Part shown: piece after piece, positions 17,962 through 27,149 of the stretch
How the letters are laid out: the number at the start of each line of letters is the position of its first letter
Position numbering within the stretch: the stretch's first letter is position 1
Origin: Blattabacterium cuenoti
GTDB taxonomy: Bacteria > Bacteroidota > Bacteroidia > Flavobacteriales > Blattabacteriaceae
DNA: 64,000 nt
Assembly (NCBI RefSeq): GCF_014251955.1
Contig: NZ_CP059203.1
Location: 180,789 to 244,788 of the forward strand
Direction: 5' to 3'
Made by a program: the position numbers and the translations under genes
Notes under the pieces: generated by a model
Database searches by the model: none
What the model saw: only the letters and a program-made list of their open reading frames with translations
Told to the model about the DNA's origin: nothing

Positions 17962-19305
17962 TTATTTTTTTATTTTTGATAATAAATTTTTTATTATTTG
18001 TTGTCCATAATGAGAATTAGAATTAATAGTTTTCATCATTCTACTTATGCTAGAAAATTGTTTTAAAAAAAGATCAATTTCTTTTAATGAAATTCCAGAT
18101 CCTTTTGAAATTCTTTTTTTTCTTCTTACATTGTCAAGTTTTTTTGGATTATTTCTTTCATTAGGAGTCATAGATAGAATAATGGATTCTATTTTTTTGA
18201 AAGAATTTTTTTTATTTTTATCAAAAAAATTTTCTATTCCAGGAATCATGGAGACAATATTCCCTATGTTTCCTATTTTTTTTATTTGTTGAATTTGTTC
18301 TAATAAATCATTAAAATTAAAACGATTTTTTGAAATTTTATGAAAAATTTTTTGAGTTTTTTCCTCATCAAATTGTTCTTGAACTTTTTCTACAAAAGAG
18401 ACTATATCTCCCATTCCTAAAATTCTATTAGCTATTCTATCTGGATAAAAAATTTCTAGATCTTCTATCTTTTCTCCATTGCTAATAAATTTAATAGGTT
18501 TTTCAACAATACTAGACATAGTAATAGCGGCACCACCTCTGCTATCTCCATCTAATTTGGTCAGAACTATTCCATCAAAATTCAAAATTTTAGAAAAAAT
18601 TTGAACAGTATTGATAGCATCTTGTCCCGTCATTCCATCTACAACAAACAAAGTTTCATTTGGTTGACATGATTGATAAATTTTTTGAATTTCATCCATC
18701 ATTGTTTTATCAATAGCCAATCTTCCAGCAGTATCAATGATAATCACATCGTGTTCTTTTTTCTTAGCATAAGAAATAGATTTTTGAACAATTTCTATTA
18801 CATTTTTACTTTCTTTTTTAAAGAAAAGAGAAAGATTCATTTGATCTGCAATAATTTTCAATTGATCTATAGCTGCAGGACGATAAACATCTGCAGCTAC
18901 TAATAAGGGGGATTTTGATTGATTTTTTTTTTTCAAAAAAAAAGCTAACTTGGAAGAAAAAGAAGTTTTTCCACTTCCTTGTAATCCACAGATTAAAATA
19001 ATGGAAGGTTTTTTTTTGGAGATATTTATTTCTACACTTGTTCCCCCCATAAGAGAAACAAGTTCATCGTAGACTATTTTAATGATTAATTGTTTTGGAT
19101 TTAAAGAAGTAAGAACTTTTTTACCTAGAGATTTTTCTTTGACTTTTTGAATAAACGTTCTGGCAATTTTATAATTCACATCTGCATCTATAAGAGCTAT
19201 ACGGATTTCTTTTAGTGTGTTTGCAACATTGATTTCAGTAATTCTATTATTTCCCTTCAAAAGATGAAGAGCTTTATCCAGTTTTTTTTGTAATTGTTCA
19301 AACAT
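17962..19305 (-). CDS. ffh: Signal recognition particle protein Ffh (SRP54)
   Basis: Ffh binds signal sequences of inner-membrane proteins on the ribosome and, with SRP RNA and FtsY, delivers them to SecYEG. Domains in order are the N-domain helices (1 to about 90), the GTPase G-domain with P-loop CGLQGSGKTSFSSKLA (about 105), DTAGR and TKLDGDSRGGAA. The methionine-containing M-domain starts near 320 and includes the RNA-binding RRKRISKGSG motif near 400. The length of 447 residues is normal. It stands 71 nt downstream of argS on the same strand. The SRP RNA gene was not found in this window. Confidence 0.98.
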   Translation of the reverse strand: MFEQLQKKLDKALHLLKGNNRITEINVANTLKEIRIALIDADVNYKIARTFIQKVKEKSLGKKVLTSLNPKQLIIKIVYDELVSLMGGTSVEINISKKKPSIILICGLQGSGKTSFSSKLAFFLKKKNQSKSPLLVAADVYRPAAIDQLKIIADQMNLSLFFKKESKNVIEIVQKSISYAKKKEHDVIIIDTAGRLAIDKTMMDEIQKIYQSCQPNETLFVVDGMTGQDAINTVQIFSKILNFDGIVLTKLDGDSRGGAAITMSSIVEKPIKFISNGEKIEDLEIFYPDRIANRILGMGDIVSFVEKVQEQFDEEKTQKIFHKISKNRFNFNDLLEQIQQIKKIGNIGNIVSMIPGIENFFDKNKKNSFKKIESIILSMTPNERNNPKKLDNVRRKKRISKGSGISLKEIDLFLKQFSSISRMMKTINSNSHYGQQIIKNLLSKIKK

Positions 19306-19376
19306 AATTAATTGTTGATTGTTGAATTAATAATTGTTTTTTATTTTATTCTTTTTCTTTTATTTTTTTTTTATTA

Positions 19377-21164
19377 TTACATACGATCCAGCATTTTTAT
19401 GCCTAATAACCTCATTCCAGATTTTAAAATATTTCCTGTAATATGAACAATATTCATTCTAATATTACTCTGAATAATATCTAGAGGATTTATTATTTTT
19501 TTATTTTGATAAAGATGATTAAATATCTGAGAAACTTCATAAATATAATTAGCAATCAAAGAAGGATTCAACTTTTCTGCTGATTTTTTTAATATGAATG
19601 GATACTTTTGAAGAATTTTAATCATATTTCTTTCATATGTATCAAATTTAGCATTATCCCAATATTCATGAGTTAATGAACATAAATCAAAAAATTTTCG
19701 TTCTAAAGAACGAATTCTAGAATAAGTATATTGAATATATGGGCCTGTATTTCCTTTAAAATCTATAGATTTTTCAGGATAAAAAAGAATTCTTTTTTTT
19801 GGATCGACTTTAAGAAAATGATATTTTATAGCTCCTATTCCTATTATTTTAGAATATTCTTCTTGTTCTTCTTTTGAAAAATCTTTTAATAAATTTTTTT
19901 TAGCAATGGAATACATTTCTAATATTAGACTATCCGCATCTATAATGTTTCCTTCTCTAGATTTCATTTTACCACTTGGTAAATCAACCATTCCGTAAGA
20001 AAGATGAGATAATTTATTGGCCCATACATATCCCAAACGGGATAATATCCTAAAAAGGACTTGAAAATGATAATCTTGTTCTTTTCCTACAATATAAATT
20101 AACTTATCTATCTTATATTTTCTAAACCGTTCTACAGCAGTTCCTATATCTTGAGTTATATATACAGAAGTTTGATCCGATCGTAAAAGAAGTTTTTGAT
20201 CAAAACCTTCTTTTATCAAATCTATCCAAATTGATCCATCTTTTTTTTGGAAAAAAATTCTTTTTTTCAGACCTTCTTTTAGAATATTTTTTCCAACCTC
20301 ATAAACATTACTTTCATATTCTACTTTATCAAAAGTTATTCCTAGTTTTTCATAAGTTTCTTTAAACCCCTTATAAACCCATTTATTCATCTTTTTCCAA
20401 AGAACTATAGTTTTTTGATCTCCAGATTCCCATTTTTTTAATAAATTTCTAGACTTTTGTAGAATTGAAACCTGATTCTTATTCTGTTGATCTTTGGAAT
20501 TATTTCTGATTTCTTCACGATAAACTTTATCAAATAAACAATAATATTTTCCTACAAAATGGTCTCCTTTCATTCCTATACTATCTGGAGTTTCTCCTTT
20601 CCCAAACTCTTTCCAAGCTATCATCGATTTGCATATATGTATTCCTCTGTCATTAATTATCTGAATTTTTATTATTTTATGTCCAACCATTTTTAATATT
20701 TCTGATATAGAGGAACCAATAAGACTATTTCTAATATGACCTAAGTGAAGAGGTTTATTGGCATTAGGAGAAGAGTATTCAACCATTATATTTTTGGATG
20801 AAAATTTGAATTTTAAATCATATAAGTAATTGTTACTTAACATTTTTTTTAAAAGATGAAGATAATAATTATCCTCAAAAATAAAATTTAAAAAACCTCC
20901 AATAATAGAAAAGGAGATCAATCCCATTAATTGATTATGGACATAATTCCCAATATGTTTTCCAATTTTTTCTACAGGTTCTTTTAATTTTTTAGATAAA
21001 GGAAATAAAATTAAAGTAATATCTCCTAGATATTCTTTTTTGGTATATTGAAAGTCTAATTTCGGACAAGGATTTAATCCATATAAAATAGATATGGATT
21101 GTTTTGTCACTTCCTCTATAGATTTAAAATCATTAGTAGTATTATTATTACTCATTATACTCAT
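19377..21164 (-). CDS. argS: Arginyl-tRNA synthetase
   Basis: This class I synthetase charges tRNA-Arg. The arginyl-specific N-terminal domain covers about residues 1-115. The HIGH box reads HLGH in SPNANKPLHLGHIRNS (about 140). The KMSKS-like loop reads GKMKSREGN (about 395), and the DALR anticodon-binding domain ends the protein (SRIRSLERKF onward). The length of 595 residues is normal for Bacteroidota. A second ATG three codons in leaves the start slightly open. It is separated from ilvE upstream by about 250 nt of non-coding sequence and precedes ffh. Confidence 0.97.
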   Translation of the reverse strand: MSIMSNNNTTNDFKSIEEVTKQSISILYGLNPCPKLDFQYTKKEYLGDITLILFPLSKKLKEPVEKIGKHIGNYVHNQLMGLISFSIIGGFLNFIFEDNYYLHLLKKMLSNNYLYDLKFKFSSKNIMVEYSSPNANKPLHLGHIRNSLIGSSISEILKMVGHKIIKIQIINDRGIHICKSMIAWKEFGKGETPDSIGMKGDHFVGKYYCLFDKVYREEIRNNSKDQQNKNQVSILQKSRNLLKKWESGDQKTIVLWKKMNKWVYKGFKETYEKLGITFDKVEYESNVYEVGKNILKEGLKKRIFFQKKDGSIWIDLIKEGFDQKLLLRSDQTSVYITQDIGTAVERFRKYKIDKLIYIVGKEQDYHFQVLFRILSRLGYVWANKLSHLSYGMVDLPSGKMKSREGNIIDADSLILEMYSIAKKNLLKDFSKEEQEEYSKIIGIGAIKYHFLKVDPKKRILFYPEKSIDFKGNTGPYIQYTYSRIRSLERKFFDLCSLTHEYWDNAKFDTYERNMIKILQKYPFILKKSAEKLNPSLIANYIYEVSQIFNHLYQNKKIINPLDIIQSNIRMNIVHITGNILKSGMRLLGIKMLDRM

Positions 21165-21230
21165 CCATATAAAACTAAATTCTTAAATCTAAGAATAACA
21201 TTTTAATTTAATTAATTATATTCTTTTCTG

Positions 21231-21257
21231 CAGAAGAATTCTAGTAGAATTTTTCTG
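21231..21257 (-). other. Stem-loop between ilvE and argS
   Basis: CAGAAGAATTCT and AGAATTTTTCTG form a 12-bp stem with one G-U pair and a 3-nt loop, in a 248-nt spacer without genes. No T-run follows on the minus strand, so it is not a typical terminator; it may be a processing or leader structure for argS. A weaker TCCTTAA/TTAAGGA repeat lies nearby, around 21290-21305. Confidence 0.35.
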
Positions 21258-21412
21258 AAAATAAAGTAGTCTAGAGAGAAGAGAGACTCCTTAACTTTAA
21301 GGATAAAAAAAACTATTAGATACTCTATTTAATTTTATAATATCTATTATCCCCTATAAAATATCTCCTTAAGTCAAGTAAAGTAAGTCAGTAGTAGTTA
21401 ATTTAATATAGG

Positions 21413-22486
21413 TTAAGTAGAAAATTTTTTTAATCTAAATCTCCATCCAAAAGGATCTTCCGATAAATTATGTTGTATGTCTAATAAATTTTTTTTTAAT
21501 CGAAGAGAAATTCTTTTTTTCTCTGGAAGATCCGGTAGAGAAAAATCTGTTCCTTGATAACTAATTGTTTTAAAATAATTAACAACTACTGCTGTCCCAC
21601 ATCCAAAAGCTTCTTTTAAGACTCCATTTTTTAATCCATCTATAATTTCTGAAACTCTTAAATCTCTTTCTTGTACATCTATTCCTTCTTTTTTAGCTAA
21701 AGAAAGAATACTATTACAAGTGATTCCACTTAATATATTCTCGTTAGCTTGTGGAGTAATAAGTTTATTTTTTAACCAAAAAAAAACATTCATCGTTCCA
21801 GACTCTTCTATTAATGTATGAGTGGAAGAATCAGTCCATAAAACCTGATCAAACCCTTCTTCTTTTGCTAATTTCGTGGGATAAAAAGAAGATGCATAAT
21901 TTCCAGAAGCTTTAGTAAAACCTACTCCTCCTGATGCAGAACGACTATATTTTTCTTCTATTTTTATTTTTAAAGAATCTTTATAATAATAAGAATCTGC
22001 AGGTGTAGAGATAATCATAAACAAATAATCATTAGATGGTTTAGCGGATAAAACCCCATCATCTATTGCAATTAAAAAAGGACGAATATATAAAGATTGT
22101 CCATAATTTTTAGGAATCCAATCTCTATCTATATCTATTAATTTTTTTAATCCATTCATAAAAATAGATTCTGGAATAGTAGGCATTTCCAAACGAATAG
22201 CAGATTTATTTATTCTTTTAAAATTTTCTTTTGGACGAAATAAAAAAACTTCTTCATTTTTATCTTTATAAGCTTTCATTCCTTCAAAAACAGCTTGTCC
22301 GTAATGAAAAACAAGAGAAATAGGAGAAATCCATATATTTCCAAATGGTTTAATCATGGAATTCTTCCATTCTCCATTTCTAAACTCGGAACAAAACATA
22401 TGATCCGAAAAATGATTTCCGAAAGAAGAAATATGATTAAAATTTATTTTATCTATTCTTGAATGCAAAGTTTTTTCTATTTTCAT
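21413..22486 (-). CDS. ilvE: Branched-chain amino acid aminotransferase
   Basis: IlvE is a fold-type IV PLP enzyme that moves amino groups between glutamate and the 2-oxo acids of leucine, isoleucine and valine, the last step of their synthesis. Recognizable features are FHYGQAVFEGMKAY near the N terminus, YIRPFLIA, the long BCAT-type FTKASGNYASS and DQVLWTD segments, and EESGTMNVFFW. I place the start at the ATG at 22486 (MKIEKTLHSRID); the upstream extension with a CCC cysteine run is not family-like. The candidate promoter at 22523-22530 supports this. It lies downstream of the fused 2-oxoacid dehydrogenase E1 on the same strand. Confidence 0.94.
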   Translation of the reverse strand: MKIEKTLHSRIDKINFNHISSFGNHFSDHMFCSEFRNGEWKNSMIKPFGNIWISPISLVFHYGQAVFEGMKAYKDKNEEVFLFRPKENFKRINKSAIRLEMPTIPESIFMNGLKKLIDIDRDWIPKNYGQSLYIRPFLIAIDDGVLSAKPSNDYLFMIISTPADSYYYKDSLKIKIEEKYSRSASGGVGFTKASGNYASSFYPTKLAKEEGFDQVLWTDSSTHTLIEESGTMNVFFWLKNKLITPQANENILSGITCNSILSLAKKEGIDVQERDLRVSEIIDGLKNGVLKEAFGCGTAVVVNYFKTISYQGTDFSLPDLPEKKRISLRLKKNLLDIQHNLSEDPFGWRFRLKKFST

Positions 22487-22522
22487 ACAACAACAATAAA
22501 AAAACTCAATTTTTGTTTGATA

Positions 22523-22530
22523 CAAAGATA
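22523..22530 (-). promoter_or_regulatory. Candidate -7 box (TATCTTTG) for ilvE
   Basis: The minus strand carries TATCTTTG, an exact TAnnTTTG match 36 nt before the chosen ilvE ATG. A start about 7 nt downstream of the box would exclude the ATG-less upstream extension, agreeing with the shorter protein. No -33 element is obvious. Confidence 0.45.
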
Positions 22531-22560
22531 ATAATAATTATTTTTTTTATCTACGACTAT

Positions 22561-25023
22561 CTATTTATTATCATGCATCATTTGCAATACTTTTTCCACT
22601 ACATTTTCAACAGAAGGTTTTGAAAAATAATCTCCATCAGATCCATAAGGAGGACGATGTTCTTTAGCTGTAATTGTAATAGGAGGATTATCTAAATAAT
22701 AATATCCATTTTGTTCTTCCAATATTTTTTGTAGAAGATAAGCAGATGCACCTCCAGGCACATCTTCGTCGATAATTAATAATCGATTTGTTTTTTTTAA
22801 ACTTTTTCCAACATCCTTTTGGATATCAAAAGGTAATAAAGATTGAATATCAATAACTTCAGGATATATGTTATGAATTTTAGACAATTCTTCTGCGGCT
22901 TCATTCACAATTCTCCATGTAGAACCATAAGTCACAATAGTAATATCTTTTCCTATTCTTGTTATTTCTACTACTCCTATTGGAGTTCTAAAATAACCCA
23001 AATTTTCTGGTAATTTTTCCTTTATTCTATAACCATTGAGGCATTCTATCACTAAAGCTGGATCATCTCCAGCTAACAAAGTATTATAAAATCCAGCCGC
23101 TTTTACCATATTCCTAGGAACAAGAACTAAAATTCCTCTTAAATAATTAATAATCCCACCCATAGGAGATCCAGAATGCCATATACCTTCTAAACGATGA
23201 CCTCTCGTTCTAATAATAACAGGAGCCTTTTGACCTCCTCTGGTTCTATATTGCAAACAAGCAAGATCATCACTCATAATTTGCAAAGCATACAATAGAT
23301 AATCTAAATATTGAATTTCAACTATAGGACGAAGTCCACGTATTGCAAGACCTATTCCTTGTCCAAGGATAGTTGATTCTCGTATTCCAGTATCAAAAAT
23401 ACGTGTTTTTCCATATTTTTTTTGAAGTCCTTCCAATCCTTGATTGACATCTCCTATTTTCCCAACATCTTCTCCAAAAATTAAAAGATCAGGATATAAT
23501 TCTAATAATTTGTCAAAATTATCTTTTAAAACAATTCTACCGTCTACTTCAAAAATAGTATTTTTATTATATATCGGAAGAACTTCCGTTATTTTTACAG
23601 ATGCTTTTTCAGATAAACTATACAAATGTGAAGAATAGTTCTCTTGTTCTTGATTGTATTTTTTTTTTACCCATTTTTTTAAAAAATCTTTTTGATAAGA
23701 TTTTTCTTTAGAAAGAAAATATAAAGATTTTCGTACAACACAAAAAATGGATTTTTTTGTATATAAGTATTTATAAGCATGTAATTTTTTTATAAATTTT
23801 TGAATCCATTTTTTATTAGGAAATGTATCTTGCAATTTTTGTAGAAAAAAAACAGCTTCATTTTTTATTTTTTTAATAGGTTTTTGAAAAGCTTCCCAAG
23901 CTATTTTTTGTTCTTTTTTAACATATTCTTTGGCTTCTATATCTATTTTATTTAAAGAATAAACATTAGCAATATGACGAAATTCCCCTTTATTTGTTTT
24001 AAACCGAAAATTCAAAATCCAATCTCTAAATTTTTTGATTCCATCGTTTTTCATTTCCCATTCTAAACGTTCTTTTGATTTATATCTTTCATGAGATGAA
24101 GATGTAGAGTGTCCTTGAGGTTGAGTTAAATCAGTAACATGAATAATTACTGGAATATGTTCATAACGAGCTATTTTTTCTGCTTGAACATATGTTTTTG
24201 TCAGATCTATATAATTCCCCCCATTTACACGTATAATTTCTATCCCATTTTCTTTTGTTGTTCTCTGAAATCCAGAAAAAAGATCACTGAGATTTTTTTT
24301 TGAAAATTGGTACTTATTAGGAACTGAAATTCCATATTCATCATCCCAAATAGAAAGAATAATAGGAATTTGCAAAACTGATGCAGCATTCACAGTTTCC
24401 CAAAATAAACCTTCAGAAATACTTGCATTTCCAATAGTTCCAAATGCTACTTCATTTCCATTGTTAGAAAATATTTTATGTGTTTTTCTTAAACTTTTTA
24501 ATTCTTTATAAATTTTAGAAGCTTGAGCAAGACCTAATAATCTTGGCATTTGAGCCGCTGTAGAAGAAATATCCGCAATAGAATTCTTTTGTTCTACAAG
24601 ATTTTTCCAACTTCCATTATAATTCAATAAACGTGTACCAAAATGTGCCGTCATCATTCTTCCAGATGAGACAGGTTCCGCTTCTAAATCAGAATGTGCA
24701 TATAACTGAGAAAAAAAACTTCTTACATTCAAAACTCCAATAGCCATCATAAAAGTTTGATCTCTATAATAACCAGATCGGAAATCTCCATTTTTAAAAA
24801 CTTTTGCCATAGCTAATTGAGGGATTTCTTTTCCATCTCCAAATATTCCAAATTTTGCTCTGCCATTTAAGACCTCTTTACGCCCTAAAAGACTTGTTTC
24901 ACGACTAATACGTGCTAATTTATAATCATTTAAAATCATCTCTTGAAACGAATCAAAAGATGAAATTTCATAATTAGAATTAATATTCTTACTACTGTTA
25001 GTAGTATGATTCTCTTTATTCAT
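22561..25023 (-). CDS. Fused 2-oxoacid dehydrogenase E1 alpha/beta (branched-chain or related)
   Basis: A single 820-residue chain joins an E1 alpha-like half (to about 410) and an E1 beta-like half (from about 480). The beta half has the FGEDVGKIGDVNQGLEGLQKKYG and DTGIRESTILGQGIGLAIRG segments. E1 decarboxylates a 2-oxo acid with thiamine diphosphate and passes the acyl group to a lipoylated E2. In the alpha half the usual GDG...NN metal/ThDP motif reads GNA (about 197) and WDDEYG (about 228). I recall the same form in free-living flavobacterial homologs annotated only as dehydrogenase E1 subunit alpha/beta. Adjacency to ilvE suggests branched-chain substrates, but pyruvate cannot be ruled out. 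Confidence 0.85.
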   Translation of the reverse strand: MNKENHTTNSSKNINSNYEISSFDSFQEMILNDYKLARISRETSLLGRKEVLNGRAKFGIFGDGKEIPQLAMAKVFKNGDFRSGYYRDQTFMMAIGVLNVRSFFSQLYAHSDLEAEPVSSGRMMTAHFGTRLLNYNGSWKNLVEQKNSIADISSTAAQMPRLLGLAQASKIYKELKSLRKTHKIFSNNGNEVAFGTIGNASISEGLFWETVNAASVLQIPIILSIWDDEYGISVPNKYQFSKKNLSDLFSGFQRTTKENGIEIIRVNGGNYIDLTKTYVQAEKIARYEHIPVIIHVTDLTQPQGHSTSSSHERYKSKERLEWEMKNDGIKKFRDWILNFRFKTNKGEFRHIANVYSLNKIDIEAKEYVKKEQKIAWEAFQKPIKKIKNEAVFFLQKLQDTFPNKKWIQKFIKKLHAYKYLYTKKSIFCVVRKSLYFLSKEKSYQKDFLKKWVKKKYNQEQENYSSHLYSLSEKASVKITEVLPIYNKNTIFEVDGRIVLKDNFDKLLELYPDLLIFGEDVGKIGDVNQGLEGLQKKYGKTRIFDTGIRESTILGQGIGLAIRGLRPIVEIQYLDYLLYALQIMSDDLACLQYRTRGGQKAPVIIRTRGHRLEGIWHSGSPMGGIINYLRGILVLVPRNMVKAAGFYNTLLAGDDPALVIECLNGYRIKEKLPENLGYFRTPIGVVEITRIGKDITIVTYGSTWRIVNEAAEELSKIHNIYPEVIDIQSLLPFDIQKDVGKSLKKTNRLLIIDEDVPGGASAYLLQKILEEQNGYYYLDNPPITITAKEHRPPYGSDGDYFSKPSVENVVEKVLQMMHDNK

Positions 25024-25064
25024 GATCAGGAATACAAAAATTTTTTTTTGTAAAATACAGGAAT

Positions 25065-25085
25065 TTTCCTTACAATGTAAGGAAA
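25065..25085. promoter_or_regulatory. Perfect inverted repeat in the divergent E1/ndk spacer
   Basis: TTTCCTTAC and GTAAGGAAA form a perfect 9-bp inverted repeat around AAT. It lies 42 nt before the E1 gene (minus strand) and 54 nt before ndk (plus strand). A second, AT-rich repeat (TACAAAAA/TTTTTGTA) lies next to it on the E1 side. It could be an operator or a 5'-leader hairpin; no T-run marks a terminator. Confidence 0.35.
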
Positions 25086-25139
25086 TGACATAAATAACAA
25101 ATAATTTAGTTGTTGTTAATTAATTGAAAAAATATATTT

Positions 25140-25589
25140 ATGATTTCTCATTTAACTGGAAAAATTACATGTGCCATTATAAAACCTGACGCCGTTAAAA
25201 AAGGATATATAGGAAATATCTTATTTCAAATTACAAATGCTGGATTTCATATTAGAGCGATTAAAATGATGGAACTTTCAAAAAAATCTGCTAAAAAATT
25301 TTATTCAGAACATAAAAAAAGTTCATTTTTTGAATCTTTGGTCAAATTTATATCTTCTGGTCCTATTGTATCAATTCTCTTAGAAAAAGAAAATGCCGTG
25401 AAGGATTTTAGAACTTTAATAGGAGATACAAATCCAATTTACGCAGCAGAAGGAACCATTCGAAAAAAATATGCAAGTTCTTTAGAAGAAAATGCTATTC
25501 ATGGATCAGATAGTAATCAAAATGCTTTTAAAGAATGTCAGTTTTATTTTTCTAATAGAGAAATTTTTTTGACAGAATATTTTTATTAG
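25140..25589 (+). CDS. ndk: Nucleoside diphosphate kinase
   Basis: Ndk balances the nucleoside triphosphate pools by passing the ATP gamma-phosphate through a histidine. The phosphorylated residue is H121 in NAIHGSDS. Other family marks are CAIIKPDAVKKG at 11-22, GPIVSILLE at 74-82 and GDTNPIYAAEGTIRKKYA near 95-112. The length of 149 residues is normal. The gene is alone on its transcript side, divergent from the E1 gene, and is followed after 52 nt by the lemA-like gene. Confidence 0.97.
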   Translation: MISHLTGKITCAIIKPDAVKKGYIGNILFQITNAGFHIRAIKMMELSKKSAKKFYSEHKKSSFFESLVKFISSGPIVSILLEKENAVKDFRTLIGDTNPIYAAEGTIRKKYASSLEENAIHGSDSNQNAFKECQFYFSNREIFLTEYFY

Positions 25590-25599
25590 GATTATGATT

Positions 25600-25617
25600 C
25601 AAAATTTGCAAATTTTG
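25600..25617. repeat. 18-nt perfect palindrome between ndk and lemA-like gene
   Basis: CAAAATTTGCAAATTTTG is self-complementary. It lies 11 nt after the ndk stop and 24 nt before the next ATG. It lacks a loop and a T-run, so a DNA-binding site or chance in AT-rich DNA is likelier than a terminator. Confidence 0.3.
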
Positions 25618-25641
25618 TAATTTGTTGTAAAATTTGAAAAA

Positions 25642-26250
25642 ATGAAAAAAGTTTTTTTAATTACAATTTCTACTATTTTCATATTTTTATTTGGAATAGG
25701 AATATGGATAACTGGAATATACAATCAATTGGTTAAACTGAATGAAAATATAAAAACACAATGGGGACAAGTAGAAACTGTTTATCAACGTAGAGTAGAT
25801 TTAATTCCAAATTTAGTTAATACAGTAAAAGGATCTGCTTCTTTTGAAAAGAAGACATTAAATCAAATAATAGAAGCAAGAGCAAAAGCAACTTCCATTA
25901 ATATAAATTCAAATGATTTGAGTCAAGATAAAATAAGAAAATTTCAAAATGCACAAGAAGGATTAAACAATTCTGTTAGTAGATTATTATTAATTGTGGA
26001 AAACTATCCGGATATTAAATCTACACAAAATTTTTACGAATTACAAAATCAATTAGAAGGAACAGAAAATCGTATTAGTGTAGAAAGAAATCGTTTCAAT
26101 GAAAAAGTAAATAATTTTAACACTTATAGAAATCAATTTCCTAAATTTATAATTGCAAATTCTTTTTCTCAATTTAAAGAAAAAGGATATTTTCAATCTC
26201 AAATTTTATCAAAAAAAGCTCCTATTATAGATTTTCATGATCATAATTAG
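25642..26250 (+). CDS. LemA family membrane protein
   Basis: LemA-family proteins have one N-terminal membrane helix and an extracytoplasmic or cytoplasmic helical bundle; their molecular role is not established. Here the hydrophobic segment spans about residues 4-24 (VFLITISTIFIFLFGIGIW). The family block QWGQVETVYQRRVDLIPNLVNTVKG follows at about 41-65, then the ARAKA segment and the NYPDIKSTQNFYELQNQLEGTENRISVERNRFNE-type helix. The length of 202 residues is normal. The TPM-domain gene follows 129 nt downstream; LemA and TPM genes are paired in many bacteria. Confidence 0.93.
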   Translation: MKKVFLITISTIFIFLFGIGIWITGIYNQLVKLNENIKTQWGQVETVYQRRVDLIPNLVNTVKGSASFEKKTLNQIIEARAKATSININSNDLSQDKIRKFQNAQEGLNNSVSRLLLIVENYPDIKSTQNFYELQNQLEGTENRISVERNRFNEKVNNFNTYRNQFPKFIIANSFSQFKEKGYFQSQILSKKAPIIDFHDHN

Positions 26251-26379
26251 AAAATCAATCAATTTAAAAACAGATAAATCATAAATAATAATAAATTTAC
26301 TCATAATAATTGGTTATATTAGGGGTATATTTTTATAAAAAGTATGATTTTTCTATTTTGTTTGAAAAAAAAGTTCGTG

Positions 26380-27138
26380 ATGAAAAACTACATAATAAAA
26401 ACTTTCAATTTTTTATTCTTTTTATTTATTACAACTAATTTAGTGCAAGGGAAATTTTACATCCCTGATCCTCCCCAAAAAAGAATATATCCTATTCAAG
26501 ATTATGCAGGTGTATTGTCTAGAAGACATATAGTGACCTTAAACAAAAAACTTATTTCATATTCTAAAATGACATCTACAGAAATTTTAGTTTCTATAGT
26601 TCAAGATATTCATGGGGAAGATCCAAATATTTTGGCTTCTAAATGGGGAGAACAATGGCGTATTGGAAAAAAATATAATAACAATGGAATTATTATATTA
26701 TTATCCATCAAAGATAAAAAAATATCTATCCAGAATGGATATGGAATAGAACCCTATTTGACTGATTTGTCTACTAGACATATTATACAAAAAATAAAAC
26801 CTATGTTAAAAAACAATCTTTATTATAAAGCTATAGATTTTAGTACTAAAGAAATTTTTCAAAAATTGAAAAAAAAATATAAAAACAACAAAAAAAAACA
26901 AAATAATAATTATTTATGGATTTTTTTTATTCCTATAAGTCTTTTTTTTATTACATTTTTCCTTTCTCAAAAAAATGAGATAGAATTTTCTTCATTATTC
27001 ATGAATACATTTTTTTTAACTGATTTTTTATTCAGAAATCAATTCCACCAACATGATCATGATGAAAATGAAGATAATTTTGATGGATTTGGTGGAGGAG
27101 GATCATTTGGAGGTGGTGGATCTAGTGATAACTGGTAA
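26380..27138 (+). CDS. TPM-domain membrane protein (YgcG family)
   Basis: This is a TPM_phosphatase (Psb32/YgcG-type) protein. I choose the second ATG (MKNYIIKTFNFLFF), which gives a clean signal peptide ending near VQG; an upstream ATG at 26344 adds 12 residues. The TPM domain covers roughly residues 30-150, with YAGVLSRR, WGEQWRIGKKYNNNGIIILLS and YGIEPYLTD. A membrane helix follows (about 165-185), then an acidic-histidine stretch and a C-terminal glycine/serine-rich tail with GGGG repeats typical of the family. The function is unknown beyond a likely envelope role together with the LemA-like neighbour. Confidence 0.88.
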   Translation: MKNYIIKTFNFLFFLFITTNLVQGKFYIPDPPQKRIYPIQDYAGVLSRRHIVTLNKKLISYSKMTSTEILVSIVQDIHGEDPNILASKWGEQWRIGKKYNNNGIIILLSIKDKKISIQNGYGIEPYLTDLSTRHIIQKIKPMLKNNLYYKAIDFSTKEIFQKLKKKYKNNKKKQNNNYLWIFFIPISLFFITFFLSQKNEIEFSSLFMNTFFLTDFLFRNQFHQHDHDENEDNFDGFGGGGSFGGGGSSDNW

Positions 27139-27149
27139 AATTTTATTTT

